Notes under the pieces: model-generated
Told to the model about the DNA's origin: nothing
The model's database searches: none
The model's input: the letters and a program-made list of their open reading frames with translations, nothing else
Translations under genes and position numbers: made by a program
Shown here: positions 1 to 11,619 of the stretch, one piece after another
How the letters are laid out: each line of letters starts with the position of its first letter
Position numbering within the stretch: position 1 is the stretch's first letter
Assembly (NCBI GenBank): GCA_010093485.1
Contig: MU001517.1
Span: 186,001-250,000 of the forward strand
From: Karstenula rhodostoma CBS 690.94
Lineage: Eukaryota; Ascomycota; Dothideomycetes; Pleosporales; Didymosphaeriaceae
Direction: 5' to 3'
DNA length: 64,000 bases

Positions 1-3000
1 ACAGCTCGGCGTTGTCACCGGAGAACTCCTTCAGCGAGATCAGGAAGTCTCGCAGGATGGTCTTGAAGCGCCCGAGATCGGAATTGGTAGCGAAGAGACC
101 ATCAATGAAAGATGCGATTTGGGCCCTGCGCAAGTTAGCTGTGTTTGTACACCACGACGACAAGATACATACGTCTGGAGGTTGGGGAAAGCAGTCGACA
201 GCAGGTTGCCGACAAAGTTTCGCAGAAACTCGTGATTTGACGTGCCTGCAGCTGCTAGGTCGGGTGTGTAGATGGGGCCGTCCAACTTGCCCGACTCTAC
301 GAGCCAGAACATCTTCGCGAGAAGCATCGACTGCGACTTGAACCCTGCCTTGTGATCGCTGTCGGTAAGGACGAAGAAAACATCCTGCAGGATTGTCGAG
401 AAGAATTGCTGGAAGAAGCCATTGCGTGTCTGCGCATCAGTCTCAGACATGTTCGAGATGAGCTCGAAGCACATTGAGAGCCCTGCGCTCTCGACTTCGC
501 GGTTATCGTGTTTGCTTGCCCACATGCATGAGTCGATAACGAACTTGAACGACCGGGCGTCTAGGCGAAGCAGAGCTGGGAAGCAGCGGAGGTTGATCGT
601 CCTCAGCAACTTGAAGAACTCGACTCGGTGTTCTGGGTACTCCGAGAAGTCTTTGTTGATCATGTCGAGAGTGCATTCGAAAACGGCGTCCATGATGTTC
701 ATGATCTGGTCTTCCATCAAGCTCTGTGGGGTGGTCAGCGTATGTTCGAAGTCTTTTGAGAGGCGAACCATTTGTTGCACCATGTGTTTGCTCAAGTTAG
801 GTCGCCAACGTACATGTAGCTTGTTGATGATAGTCGTCATCATGTTAAGGACTTCAGCCTCGCGGGCATCGGGGACGTTGTCCCTGTAGTCCAGGAGTAC
901 GGCCTCGAGAAGTTTCGGCACAAGGTTGTTGTGGATCATTTCTAGATCATCTGCCTTCTCAACGTAGGTGTTTATAAGCTTCAGAATCTCCTTCTTGATC
1001 GTCCGTAATCCTCGGACCCTCGGCATCTTGGTCGCAATGTTACCTAGCAACTGTCAGCTACGTCACAAATCATGTCAGAATAGTACTGACCTTCGCGTTT
1101 GACAGCCTCATCAATGAGCGACGAACTCGCACGGTACATAGTGAGCATGTCGAAATAGATCCGCCCAATCTGCGGGTAGAAGTAGGAGCCTATCGAACTG
1201 CAGGCCGCCACATTAGTCTTCATGATGTTGCCAACAACCTTGATGACCTCGCCATCTTGCAAGGACGTGGGGTCTTGGTTTGCCTGTGCGATGATTTGGT
1301 CCCACTGTCAAGGAGTCAGCATAAAGCTCAAGGAACTATAGATCAGGGGATACTTACAGCTGCATTGGGCAGCGCCATCAGGTCGTTAATGAGGCGCTCC
1401 TGCATGCTCTTCTGACCTTGAGCGCTGATCATGTAACCGCATGCCTCGTAGAAGGTGTGCACTTGCTGAGGTGACAGGTCCCCTGTGATCTTGCGAAGGT
1501 TCCTAACGATTTCGTCGATGAAAGGCTCCGTCTCCCCAGGTTGAAGTGCGACGAAATGTCGGCGGCACTTGTTGGCAATCTTGATGAACGTGTCGCAAGC
1601 CATATCTTGCACACCCTCGTGGGTCTCGTGCATGAACTCAAAAAGCTTATTTACGACCGTCTTGAGGAACTTCCAATGGGCCTTCAAGAAACGAGGATAC
1701 TGTCCAACAATGTACATGATGTTACTTGCGACGACGGCCTTGTTGTCTTTTCCGCGCTTCATCTCGGTAAGGCCGAGGAGGTCTTTGATGACGGTGACGA
1801 GGAATCGCTTCTCGGTCTCCTCGTTCATGGCACCTGATATCGAACCGATAGCCCAGCAGAGTGTGTTGCAGTTGGCCCATGACCATTCGGTTCCGTCGAC
1901 TTGGCGCGCTAGTTTCTCGGACATGATCTGCTCGGTGTCGTTCACGTCTAGATGCGTCAGGAAAACGAGACACTCGCGGGTCGACTTGTACAGCTGGATG
2001 GTGTCGCTCTCCTTGACGAACTCGCGGACGATTTCGCCCTCATCATTTTCGACAATGAGCACCTCTTCGGGACGGACCATCTTCTCGATCATGACGGTGC
2101 GCAGGTTGGACAAGATCTCAGCGTACTTGTGCTTGCGTAACGGGTAGTTTGCCAGCATAGCGGGATCTCGCGCGCCGCCATTGGTCGCGGTGATGCCCAT
2201 GTTCAAAAGGGGGTTCACATCGGTGATGGGCAAAGCCTGCATCTCGTCATACAGCTCTGACACAAGTTTGGTCCAGTATTCTAAGCAGATCTTGAAGATT
2301 TCACGGTCGTCGATCTGGCTGATGCGGATAAGATAGAAATGACCATGCGTAAGGAAATCGCGGTTCATGAGGTTCTCGATGACGTTTAAATGCATGGTGA
2401 AGAAGTTGGTCAAAAACAAGGCAAGATTCTGTACAAACTCCTGATCTCTGCCGTTGCTCTGTGCATACGTGCTCTTGAGATCTAACGTAAGGGGAATGAT
2501 CTTTGCGATGGCGGTCAGGGTCTCGGTGAACATCTGGACGAGCTTGTCGTCGTAAGCGGGTTCGGTGTGCAGGCCGGCGATTTCGGTCAGGCACTTCAGT
2601 GTGATGTTGCGGAAGTCGGGCACGTCGAGGAACCGGCTTCGCAGCGTCTCGATCAGGCTCGCACCGCTCGGGGGGGTCTCGAAGATGTAGCCTAGCGGAA
2701 TCCAGTTGAGGAAGCGGAGGAGTGTTTCGAGGGTGGCTTTGATGAGCGAGGCCTCGGTGGCCGTACGGAGGACCTCGGAGCAAAGCTGGTAGATGGACGT
2801 AAACTCGTCACACATGCTCTGCTTGAGCTCCCGTCGCTTCTGGGACGTCATCTGGTCCTCCGAATAGTCAAAAACTTCTTCTGAAAGCAGGCGCAGGATC
2901 GCCATGTTGTTCTCGCAGATGGGAAGACTGCTGTGGCACGCCGAGATGATCTCGTTTATGAACGTGGGCCAGTTGTGGGGCCATTCTTGCTTCAAAACAG

Positions 3001-3583
3001 ATACGAGGACGAGGTTGAGCTTGTTGAGGAGGGTGCGGTCGATCTGGCTTCGGTCCTCGTTGTTCGACAGCGAAATGATGAAGTTGACGACGAAGTTGCG
3101 AATGCCTGGAGGCGTCAGCTAGCGTCCATGGCGGATCTTTGGCAGGCTCACCTTGACATTGATCGCGCGGCAGAACCTTCCATCGCGTCATGATCACATT
3201 GTCGAGCACCTGCAGCCCCAGATCTGCCCTCTGTTAGCGTCGCGCCCCAAACATGCACGCCGAGGCATGCTCACACTTGGTCTGCGGGTATTGCGCCTCG
3301 GAGAGGATCTGGTCGACCAAGAGCCATGAGTCCGGGTTCTCTTTGAACTGCGTGTGGGTCAGCATCTCAGCGCGCACGCAGGCCTGTACCGCGTACCTGA
3401 TTGAGCGTCGCTTGTGCCTGCTTCTGCGTCTCTCCGCGGCCCTCGTAAAAGGAACGCACGGTAGCGTCGAGCTCGGGGATGGTGCTGCATGTACTGATCA
3501 GCGAAGAGGACAGGCGAAGCGCCGTAGAGTGTGCATGGGGAGGGTGTTGTGCAGGAAAAGGCCGAGGGCACGTACGCAGACAT
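1..3583 (-). CDS. crm1: Exportin-1 / CRM1 nuclear export receptor (3' end cut by window edge)
   Basis: Karyopherin that carries leucine-rich-NES cargo out of the nucleus with Ran-GTP. Exons (minus strand): 3583-3576, 3484-3397, 3347-3275, 3223-3152, 3105-1358, 1304-1091, 1043-173, 125-<1, giving about 1066 codons of the usual 1070-1085, so only the last few residues are missing. The N-terminal importin-beta-like region ([14 protein letters not shown], then [22 protein letters not shown]), the HEAT-repeat body and the C-terminal GDNAEL segment all match the family. Exon 1 is only 8 nt (ATGTCTGC) followed by a gtacgt donor; I chose it because splicing it to exon 2 gives MSATIPELD, the expected fungal N-terminus, whereas the exon-2 frame has no nearby ATG. 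Introns are 46-91 nt. The residue equivalent to human Cys528 is Thr ([11 protein letters not shown], about residue 527). Identity is very secure; the micro-exon is inferred. Confidence 0.96.
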
Positions 3584-5649
3584 GTTGGCTGCGCGCGGGA
3601 CAAGCTCCCAGACAGCTTTCCAGGTGGTGTCCTCCCTCTCTCGGTGGCGGAGAGCAGTTGTACGCGTGCGGGGTGGGAGGGCGTGTGAGGTGCCGGCGAG
3701 GGGTCGGCAGAGGCAGAGGTGAGGGACGCGGTCAAGTTAGGTGCCTTGTGTCGGTGCAAAGACGATAGTGGGGCAGGACGGTGCGGCGGCGGCTGAGACG
3801 GGCAGCGCCAGTGGGCAGGGTGTCTAGCTTGAGGCGCTTGGCGGTGAGGGAGGCGACAACAACGCTACAGGTCCCCGGGATTGCTGCGTCAAAAAGTTTG
3901 CGCGCGGTCGAGGAGGGCGACAAGGTGGGCTGCCTTCTGAAGCTGCAGCGCTCGGCTCGACAACGCGACTCGCGCTAGCTGCTTTGAGCTCCGCTCCTCC
4001 TCCACCGTTCCGCCGCGGTGCTCCGGCATGTCTCTCGTCACGGTGCAGGCCTGGAACTGCCTCAGGTATTCTGTGTTAGGAAGTTCCCTCGTTGCATCCG
4101 TATTCTCTTTCGAAACTCAATCCCTCGCTTTGATGTCGCGGACATGATCGACGTCACCGCCTTTGCGGACCTTCCTGGAGCTAATCACAGCGCATGCGTG
4201 CGGACGTCTCAGATGAGCCGCATTGGAGAACAAATACAACTCATGGGCAACAATAATCGCCAGCCAGACATGGTCTGAGTGAAGATACGTCCTGGATGTT
4301 ACGTTTTGGCATGTCGTTTGGAGGAGAGGGATATGAGAAGGAAGGTAGTTATAGAAACTGCCCCACGAAATTTGGTCGTTGTGTCAATTGTCATGTTGAA
4401 TCATGCTCAAGACACCATCACGCGATAAAGCCGATGGAAAGCAGTCACTGCAGTCGAAATCGTATACGGAGCTTGTGTCGATATCGAGACACACAGTGCC
4501 ATATCTCTTCCCCACGGAATCTGATGTGGACGGTGGACTTTGAATATCTTTCTCCATCAGCAACAATCTGTAGCCTCAGAGGTCAAGTCTACCAGTGCTC
4601 GGCATCCTTCACAGACCCAAATTCCCTAGGATACCACGTCCAGGCCACCACGCTCGGCGCACCCAACTAAAAGAAGAGGAACATTCTTTGCTTTCCTGCT
4701 AACCGGACGTACTATCTACGCAATCAAGTGTATCTCAGGTCATTTCTCTTATAGCAAACGTTCAGTCTATACCACTACCCTCCTCGTGCAATGCAGTATG
4801 CCCGACACCAGCAAAGACCAGCCCGTGCACTGAAGACAAATCATGAAATCAATACATGTATACATTAACTTCTATGCATTTCACCAACGTAAGATTTATT
4901 ATATATTATACACTCTTATCTATACATTTACAACCCTAGCCGGACGGAGCTATGCACCCGCAAGCTTACCCAGGACACTGACGCTACAAAGAATGGGCAC
5001 GGTCCGGTATCGTCCGCAGGGTAGGTGGTTTGAAGGGTGATTGTACTCAAACTCTTGAACTATCGCTTGTAATTCGACATTTTGGACTTGGAAGATGCAC
5101 GACTTATTGTGACAGATAAGACCAACATGTATTTATGCACCTGGGAATATACAGCGACGGGGAAAGATCTCAGCGTAGCATGTTACCCCAGGGTAGACAA
5201 TACATAAACCGATTCTACTGAATTTCGTGTCAAATGTGACAGCTCGCGCGCTTTGCACGCCGCGGCAAAACGCAGTACGGGACTCAGTGGGGTGCCAGAA
5301 ACACAAATATTCCAACAACTGGATTTTGTATCAATACTGTACAACGCACCCCTGCTCGCAACAACACCCAACGCGACGCACACCCCGCAGCACGATCCAA
5401 GATCGATATCCCAATCCATTTCATTGCTACCTAGATGAACCGGCCCATCCAGTCCCGCCCAGCCCTTAGGCAAGATCCAAGATTCGAAACGTGAACACAC
5501 AAAAAACGAACGCCGAAAGAACCCCTCGCCCGCTAATGCAGAGTCAACACATCCATCTCCACCTCTCCCGCTTTCCTTTCGCTTTTCAGGAGCAGAGTTT
5601 CTTTCCGAGATAGCTTTCCTCTCCTCCACATCTACCTCCTTCACGCCCC
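3584..5649. other. Intergenic: crm1 upstream region and rae1 downstream region
   Basis: About 2 kb between two minus-strand genes. The part next to 3583 is GC-rich and should hold the crm1 promoter and 5' UTR; the part next to 5650 should hold the rae1 3' UTR. Positions about 4,850-4,935 are locally AT-rich. Open frames here (for example 4296-4670 plus, 124 codons) resemble no family I recognise and lack coding character. No RNA gene seen. Confidence 0.5.
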
Positions 5650-6863
5650 CTACCGTTTCTTGGTGCCGGGCCGGGGCTTGCACTCGTCGCCTATGATGGG
5701 GTGCAGCTTGACCTGCAGCTTCTGGCCGGGCGCGGACGCGGCGTATCCCTTGCTCCAGTCGTAGCTAACGGCGTAGGCGAAGATGTTGCCGTCCTTGTTG
5801 AAGGCGGTGGCGGTGATGGAACCGCCGACGTCCGGGTAGCCCTTCAGGCGATGCTTGGCATCCTTGTCCCAGAAGTGGAAGGTGCCGTCTGAGCCCGCGG
5901 TGCTGAAGGTGCCGTGCTGTGGGTGGAATGAGATGGCGTTGACTGAGTAGACGCGCGCAATGTCGCGGTTGGCCGGGTCTTGCTGGCGGTGGCACTTGAA
6001 GGAGAAGTTGAGGCTGGAGAGGGGTTAGCGTTGTTATTCGCAGTACTGTAAATTTACGACATACCTTGTGTTGCTGTCATCGACATACTGAATCGCGCAT
6101 CGGCCTTCGATCGAGCCCACAGCGAAGCCCGAAGCGTCACTGAAGCAGCTCACCACCCGAGTCTGCCATTTCAGCGGACTTGAGATAGTCTTGTGGATCT
6201 TGGCCGGGTCTTGCAGGTTTACGATATGGATGTGGCGTTCGGCGGTCGCAATTACAAGCAGTTGGTTGTTCTTGACGTCCATGCTGTAGACACGTTCCTG
6301 GGTCTGCAGTACTCCCATGGGCTGTGTGGGGTCTGCTGCGCTCAGATCAAAGTATTTGACCGTCTTGTCCCAGGAGCCGGTGATCAGGACCTGCTTGCCT
6401 TGGAATGTGAACCAGCGGATTCCTTTGATGCCGAGTGAATGCGGTTGCCAGGTAGCAGTGGGGTTGAGTTCGCCAGGGCTTGCGGATGCGAGGTCGTAGT
6501 AGAAAATGGTACCGTCTGCTCCACCGGCGGCGATTTTCGTGCCATCCTGGATCTGGGTGAGTATGTATACGGAATGGAGCTTGAGAAACTACTCACATTC
6601 GACCATGACAAGCAGAGCGGGATTTCTTCCTTCCCCTGCTGCGTCTTGCACACTCCCTTCCACTTTCCCTGAGCGCCATTGTTGCCCACTTCGTAGATGG
6701 TGATGCTCTTATCCCAGGAAGACATTGCGAGGAAATCGTGCGTGGGCGAGAAGCTCATGTCGGAGATGCTATCCGTGGGCATTCCATCCTTGACTTCGAC
6801 ATCTTTGCTGATATCACCGGTGGTGGAGGTAGCGGCGGGCGCCGAGCTGCCAAAGAGCGCCAT
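5650..6863 (-). CDS. rae1: Rae1/Gle2 WD40 mRNA export factor
   Basis: Nuclear-pore-associated beta-propeller that docks with the GLEBS motif of Nup98-type nucleoporins and acts in poly(A)+ RNA export. Exons (minus): 6863-6597, 6546-6065, 6013-5650, total 370 aa, close to the 350-370 usual for fungi. The N-terminus carries a short variable tail, then DSISDMSFSP and FLAMSSWDKSITIYEV, the first WD repeat of the family. Later come ITGSWDKTVKYFD, the segment from ERVYSMDV to VIATAERHI, GRCAIQYVDD, and near the C-terminus FSTAGSDGTFHFWDKDAKHRLKGYP and FAYAVSYDWSKGY, all diagnostic of Rae1 rather than of a generic WD40 protein. The last residues are basic (PRPGTKKR). Introns of 50 and 51 nt keep frame. 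It lies next to another export factor, crm1, on the same strand but 2 kb away, so not co-transcribed. Confidence 0.96.
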
Positions 6864-8091
6864 CGCGGTCGCAACTACTGCGCTGATGTTAGACGCTTCG
6901 TTTATCCAAGGTTACCGGCGATAACATGAGCAATGCCCAAAACCATACGGCGAGACCTTTCTCCAAGACGTCGACTTACCAGGATGATATTACGGCGCTT
7001 GCAGCTTTGCGCGCTGGTGTTGAAAGTTGGAGATATGCGCGAGTGTACGTGTGGTCGCAGCAGACGAGAAAATGGAGCAGGCTCGCGGAACAGGAACAAA
7101 GCGCTACGGGCTTTTATGCTGTCTGCGACAGACGCGTGAAAGAAGCTCTCGGAGACCGCCAAGACGCAGCTTTCGCGGAGGCAGCTGCAAGGCACCAGCC
7201 GCTTCCTGCCTAGCGCCACCCGTGCCTGCCGTCCGGCGAAACTAACGGCCCGGGCTGCGAACAAAAAAACTCAAGTCGGTCCACGACCATCTCTTCTTCA
7301 ACACCCCCCGCTCGAAGAATCGCAACGAAGCACACATACAGAGCATCTTCGGATGTCTCCGCTACGCATGCTTCGGGAGAAAGTCCCCGGACATCGGGTC
7401 TAGCGATCCGCACTTTCAGCAACGAACCGCCATAGAAGCGCGGCCTCCCCACATCAACATCCGCTTGGCTTCTGCTCCCGTATGCACTCCTCCCTCGCTT
7501 GTGCCTGAGGCTCGTGTGGAGGAGCTGGCGCCTGGACGAAGATACGAGTCCGCTGGTTTCCGAAGCATGCCGTCGACGGTGTGAGAAGCTAGGAGGAGGG
7601 ACAGCAGCACGAGGGCGCGATGGTGGCCTGGAGGGTTTTTTCGTCCAGTTTCTAGCTATGCGATTGCCCGGCCTCACCTCCAACCTTGTGGAGATGCGGA
7701 CGGGTAACTCAATGGGGCTTATTCTTGACGCGAGGGGTGTTCACCACTTTCGGATCTGAGGACAGTGACTTGTTCAGCTGCTCCGTTGCTTGGTCGAACA
7801 AGCCAGATTCATCCAGCCATGTTCAGGTGATGAGATCAATTGTAATAGAGTCAAGCACTGAGGCTACCTGAATCCCTAAGCGGTAGGGTGGCTGATGGCG
7901 AATTTACTACGACGGTATCTGATGAACATTTTGGCTAGTTGGTAGTGTGTCTGCAGGTAGCAATATCACACGTTCGTCAAATCTTTTATATTTTGCTCTA
8001 ACATGGTGATGTGGTGTCTATATTTCGGAACGCGGTACTCTTTTCAGTCGGATTTCTGAAGGTGCAGGATACTCATTCAGTCGCAGGCCGC
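6864..8091. other. Intergenic: rae1 promoter side and guk1 3' side
   Basis: About 1.2 kb. Overlapping frames on both strands (6926-7213 plus, 6902-7264 minus, 7210-7683 minus) encode arginine/serine-rich translations without recognisable domains or consistent splice structure; I read them as GC-rich promoter and UTR sequence. Nothing else supported. Confidence 0.45.
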
Positions 8092-8750
8092 TTAAGCGTC
8101 CGCACCCACGATGAACTCCTTGACTTCCTTGTACGCCTTCTCCAAGTCATCGTTCACGATGATCTTCTCGTGCGGCGCCTCCGGGCTCTTGGCAAAATCC
8201 ATCTCCGACTCAGCCTGCTTGAGTCTCTTCAAGATCGCCTCCTCCTTGTCCGTTCCTCGGCCGCGCAGTCTCTGCTCGAGCACCTCCTTGGATGGCGGCG
8301 AGAGGAAGAGGAACCGCGGTCGGGGGAATGTAGGGTGGTTCGCAACCTGCTTCACGCCCTGTTCTGTTGTGAGCCCTCTGCCATATACTCTCACACACAT
8401 AGATGGAGACATACCTCCATTTCGATATCCAGAATGCAGACCTGTCCCTTCTCCGCAATGTCCTCCACCGCCTTGATGCTCGTGCCGTAGTGGTTCCCGC
8501 CAAACTGTGCATGCTCGACGAACCCCTTCTTGTCCACGAGGTCCAGGAACTCCTCCTTGGTCACGAAGTTGTAGTCGCGGCCGTTCTGCTCGCCCTCGCG
8601 CGGCGAACGCGTGGTGTGCGAGACGCTGAAGCCAAACTTGCCGGGATAGTCGTCGAAGAGGCGCTTTAGCATCGTGGACTTTCCGGAGCCCGAGGGCCCG
8701 CTGATGACGATGGGGCGGTGCGAGGATATCGCTGAGGTGGTGGGCGCCAT
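8092..8750 (-). CDS. guk1: Guanylate kinase
   Basis: Phosphorylates GMP (and dGMP) to GDP with ATP, an essential step of purine nucleotide synthesis. Exons 8750-8415 and 8358-8092 (minus), 56-nt intron, 200 aa, the standard size of monomeric cytosolic enzymes. The P-loop GPSGSGKST starts near residue 18. It is followed by [14 protein letters not shown] and [12 protein letters not shown], the GMP-binding region, then [28 protein letters not shown] and the LID-like [17 protein letters not shown]. The start at 8750 (MAPTTS) gives the canonical length. The same frame stays open further upstream with an in-frame ATG at 8948, described separately, so a longer product is possible. It is divergent from ski8 with about 270-470 bp between starts. 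Confidence 0.97.
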
Positions 8751-8948
8751 GGTGGGTGGGCGTGTTGAGAATAGAGCTCGTGTGGTGAAGCTTGCGGGTG
8801 CTTGCTGGGGGTGTTTGTGTTGGAAGAGGGTGGGCAGGGAGGCGTGAGTAAGGCCAGTATGACTGCAAGGTCGGTGTGCAAAGAGCTGGAGTCGCAGGCA
8901 GCGGCTGGGAGTGACTCTAGCGGGGCGGGATAGAATCAATGGCAGCAT
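8751..8948 (-). other. In-frame 66-residue N-terminal extension of guk1 resembling a mitochondrial presequence
   Basis: Upstream of the cytosolic start the guk1 frame continues without a stop to an ATG at 8948 and beyond. The 66 extra residues contain no Asp or Glu that I can see, many Arg, Ser, Thr, Leu and His, and begin with the hydrophobic/basic stretch [16 protein letters not shown], with [10 protein letters not shown] just before the inner Met. That composition is typical of mitochondrial targeting peptides. Alternative starts making mitochondrial and cytosolic isoforms are a known eukaryotic arrangement; its use here is inference. Confidence 0.5.
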
Positions 8949-9216
8949 GGGGAAAACATTGGTGGTCGTGTAGTTTGGGCCTATGATTGGCGGTGAGGCT
9001 GCACCCAGGGTCCACTGGGCGCGATGGCGGGGCAGCGGAGAGAGTTGGTGGGCTGGTGACATCGCGTTTTCGCGTCTGCAGTGACGTTTACTTTTGCTTA
9101 CTGCATACAACATTCGCATCATCCACACCCAAAATTTCTTACTCTCGCATATCGCGGCAGAACTCAGAGGAATCAGTTCCTAATATCAGGCCCGTTGAGC
9201 GGCAGCCTCGCTCACA
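8949..9216. promoter_or_regulatory. Short bidirectional promoter region between guk1 and ski8
   Basis: The 268 bp between the outer guk1 ATG (8948) and the ski8 ATG (9217) must serve two divergent genes. An ATTGG (inverted CCAAT) lies near 8,986-8,990. No clear TATA box. The call rests on gene arrangement, not on a mapped element. Confidence 0.5.
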
Positions 9217-10379
9217 ATGGTAGCTCTTTCCCAAGCCAAATATGAATGCGCAAAGCTAATTGCACACAGTCGAAACAATACCTCACACTCCACACGCTGT
9301 CCGACGCGCATCCATCCGATGTATTTGCTCTCGCGCCGACCACCAAATCAATCCTCTCAGCGAGCGGTTCCTCAACGATCCACATACACGACACCACACA
9401 AGCCGACTTCCCTCTTCTGCAGTCTCTCGAAGGCGTACACCCACTAGGCATCCACCATCTCGCCACTGCAAGGGAAGCACGGCGCGCCGCAAGTGCAGGT
9501 TTTGAAGGCAGGGTCAAGATATGGAGCGAAGGCGAAGACGGCACATGGAAGGCGGACGGCGAGATCAGCGGTAGGTACGCCTGGGCCTTTTTCTACGCGT
9601 CAATGGCTTCGGGTGCGGGAAACACAGATACTGACATCTCCAGACCAGCTGAAAGCAGGCGATGTGTGGGCGATCGCACTCAGCGCTGACGGCAAGTACC
9701 TCGCGTGCAGCAGCATCAACGGCAAGATCAACGTGTGGAGTCTGGCTGAGGAGGGCAAGCCAAAGATCCGCGACTACGAGACGAAAGGGAGCTTCGGCAT
9801 GTGCGTTGATCTGGTAGGGCATACATACACATCCTTCACTTGCACCCTTCGCTAACTCGGCAAACAGAGTCGAGACGGACGCTTCACGGCTTCCGGCCAC
9901 GAGAACGGGTCCATCTACGTGTTCGACAACGATACAGGGCGCCTGACACACTCCCTCGCCGGGCTCGTCAAGCCCGTCCGCAGCGTAGCCTTCTCGCCGA
10001 GCACGACTCTGCTGGCGGCGGCCGGGGACTCGCGAACCATCGCGCTGTACGACGTCAAGTCCGGCGAGCAGATAGCGAACCTGGCAGGCCATGGCGGGTG
10101 GGTGCTCACGCTCGACTGGAGCGACACGGGCGAGTATCTCCTCTCAGGGTTCGTAGATGGTCCACTCGCAATCCGTACTTGAGCCTAACTCTCTCCAGAT
10201 CCCACGATGGAAAAGCAAAGATCTGGCGCATCGAGACCCGCCAGTGCGTGGCGACGCACGCGCACGGAGACAAGCCGCTGTGGACGGCGAAGTGGCTGCC
10301 CAAGAGCACGCGCAGCGAGATGTTTGCGCTGGGAGGCGGCAACAACGCCATCAGCTTCTACAGGGAGGCTGCGGGCTGA
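9217..10379 (+). CDS. ski8: Ski8/Rec14-type WD40 protein of the Ski complex
   Basis: Scaffold of the Ski2-Ski3-Ski8 complex, which feeds RNA to the cytoplasmic exosome; orthologues also act in meiotic break formation. Exons 9217-9219, 9270-9570, 9644-9813, 9868-10148, 10199-10379, total 311 aa. Exon 1 is just the ATG: the next bases gtagct open a 50-nt intron ending in acacag, after which the frame reads SKQYLTLHTLSDAHPSDVFAL, the expected N-terminus. An alternative unspliced start at 9246 would add eight unlike residues. WD repeats are visible as ILSASGSSTIHIHD, AASAGFEGRVKIWS, LACSSINGKINVWS, TASGHENGSIYVFD, LAAAGDSRTIALYD, LLSG-SHDGKAKIWR and FALGGGNNAISFY, enough for a seven-bladed propeller. 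The fourth donor (gttcgt) is weak but is the only one keeping frame. Confidence 0.92.
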
Positions 10380-11619
10380 GGAAGAACAAGTCTAGTCAGG
10401 GCTATGATGACTGATGGGCGTGGGAGGGAGGGATGCTCTGGGTGCGCCGCGGCATCTCAGACTCGGAGCAGTGTCTGTCTAGATGCCCAAACATCTGGCT
10501 GCCTACGAGATAGCCTCACTCCCCAGGCGTGCAAAAGCGCGGAGACGGCGTCACCAGGAAATAAAAATACCCGCCAGAAGGCGCCGATGAATACCTCTTC
10601 CTTCCTTCCCGCATGTCTCTCGCACAACAATGACCTTCGTGAGGGTTTGCGTCCATGCCACGCCACACTCATCTATTTAACACGCGTTTCCGATCCAGGA
10701 TAGCCCCGTGTTTCCGTACCAGCGCCTGTGCCAGCGCATGCCCGTACCTTGGCTACAAAAATGTTCGCAAGTGAATCGGTGCTATCTCATTTGCATATGA
10801 AGACGAAAGGAAGATAGACGGCGTGGCGCCTTGTGTGTACGTACCAGCTGCCGAGGTGCCGCGTGCACGATTCCGAGAACGAAGGAGGAAAGGCTTGGTA
10901 GGGATTGCCTATGTGGAGTTGTTGATGTATGGAGGAGGGTCTTGGGCAGATGCGCGGGCGAGCTGACTGTACGCAAGCAAGCAAGCAAGCAAGCAACAGA
11001 CCAAGGCGCAGCAGATTCCGGTAAACAATTCAGTCTGTATACCTATACACGCGCCCCCAGCGCCCAAAGCAGCCGTTGCACCGACAGAACATCCCATCTA
11101 CCCAGACAAATCCCCATCCCTATCCCCGTGCCCCTCCCCACCACCGCGAAACATGACTATACATGAAGAGTAATGTAAATCTCGCCACGCCATGCCACGC
11201 TGCCATCCGCAGTCCTTGGATCCAACGCACGCACCGAAGGCAAGGAGATGGATAGATGATGGCCAGCGCGGCGCATCCGTCAAGCAACCTGGATTCGATG
11301 AAGAAAGAAAGAAAATGCGTGCACGGACGAACTGCACAGAACAGAACAGTCGTCACCTGTGCACGAGAAGCAGGTCAAGTCAAGTCAAGCCAGAACGCCG
11401 AGTCCCGCTCGTAGACGCCAAGAGAAGCAGGGCCGTGACGGAGCGCACCAGATTGCACTGCGACAGAGGCCGTATTTTGATACCAGTCGGAAATGTCAAA
11501 ACGGAGTCGGAGCGACCCATGTGCAGGGCAGCTGGCTGAGATGAGCACAGGTCCGGCGACTGGAGCGGTGGCTGTCACGTGACTCACATCGCCCGAACAA
11601 AAGCACAGCCCGAGGGCGA
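10380..11619. other. Intergenic between convergent ski8 and igo1
   Basis: About 1.2 kb holding the two 3' UTRs. It contains a (GCAA)n microsatellite (separate entry) and a short AAGTC repeat near 11,374-11,389. No gene recognised. Confidence 0.5.
10973..10996. repeat. (GCAA)6 tetranucleotide microsatellite
   Basis: Six perfect GCAA units read directly in the sequence, in the convergent 3' space between ski8 and igo1. Confidence 0.95.

Noticed and set aside
4296..4670. Open frame of 124 codons on plus strand upstream of crm1
   Set aside because: Translation is Cys/His/Ser-rich with no family similarity, no partner exon and no conserved splice sites; likely chance.
6902..7683. Overlapping minus-strand frames (120 and 157 codons) and a plus frame at 6,926-7,213
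   Set aside because: All are Arg/Ser-rich, mutually overlapping and lie in the rae1 promoter region; this is typical of GC-rich non-coding DNA.
10973..10996. Regulatory operator made of GCAA units
   Set aside because: It lies between convergent 3' ends and looks like a slippage microsatellite.
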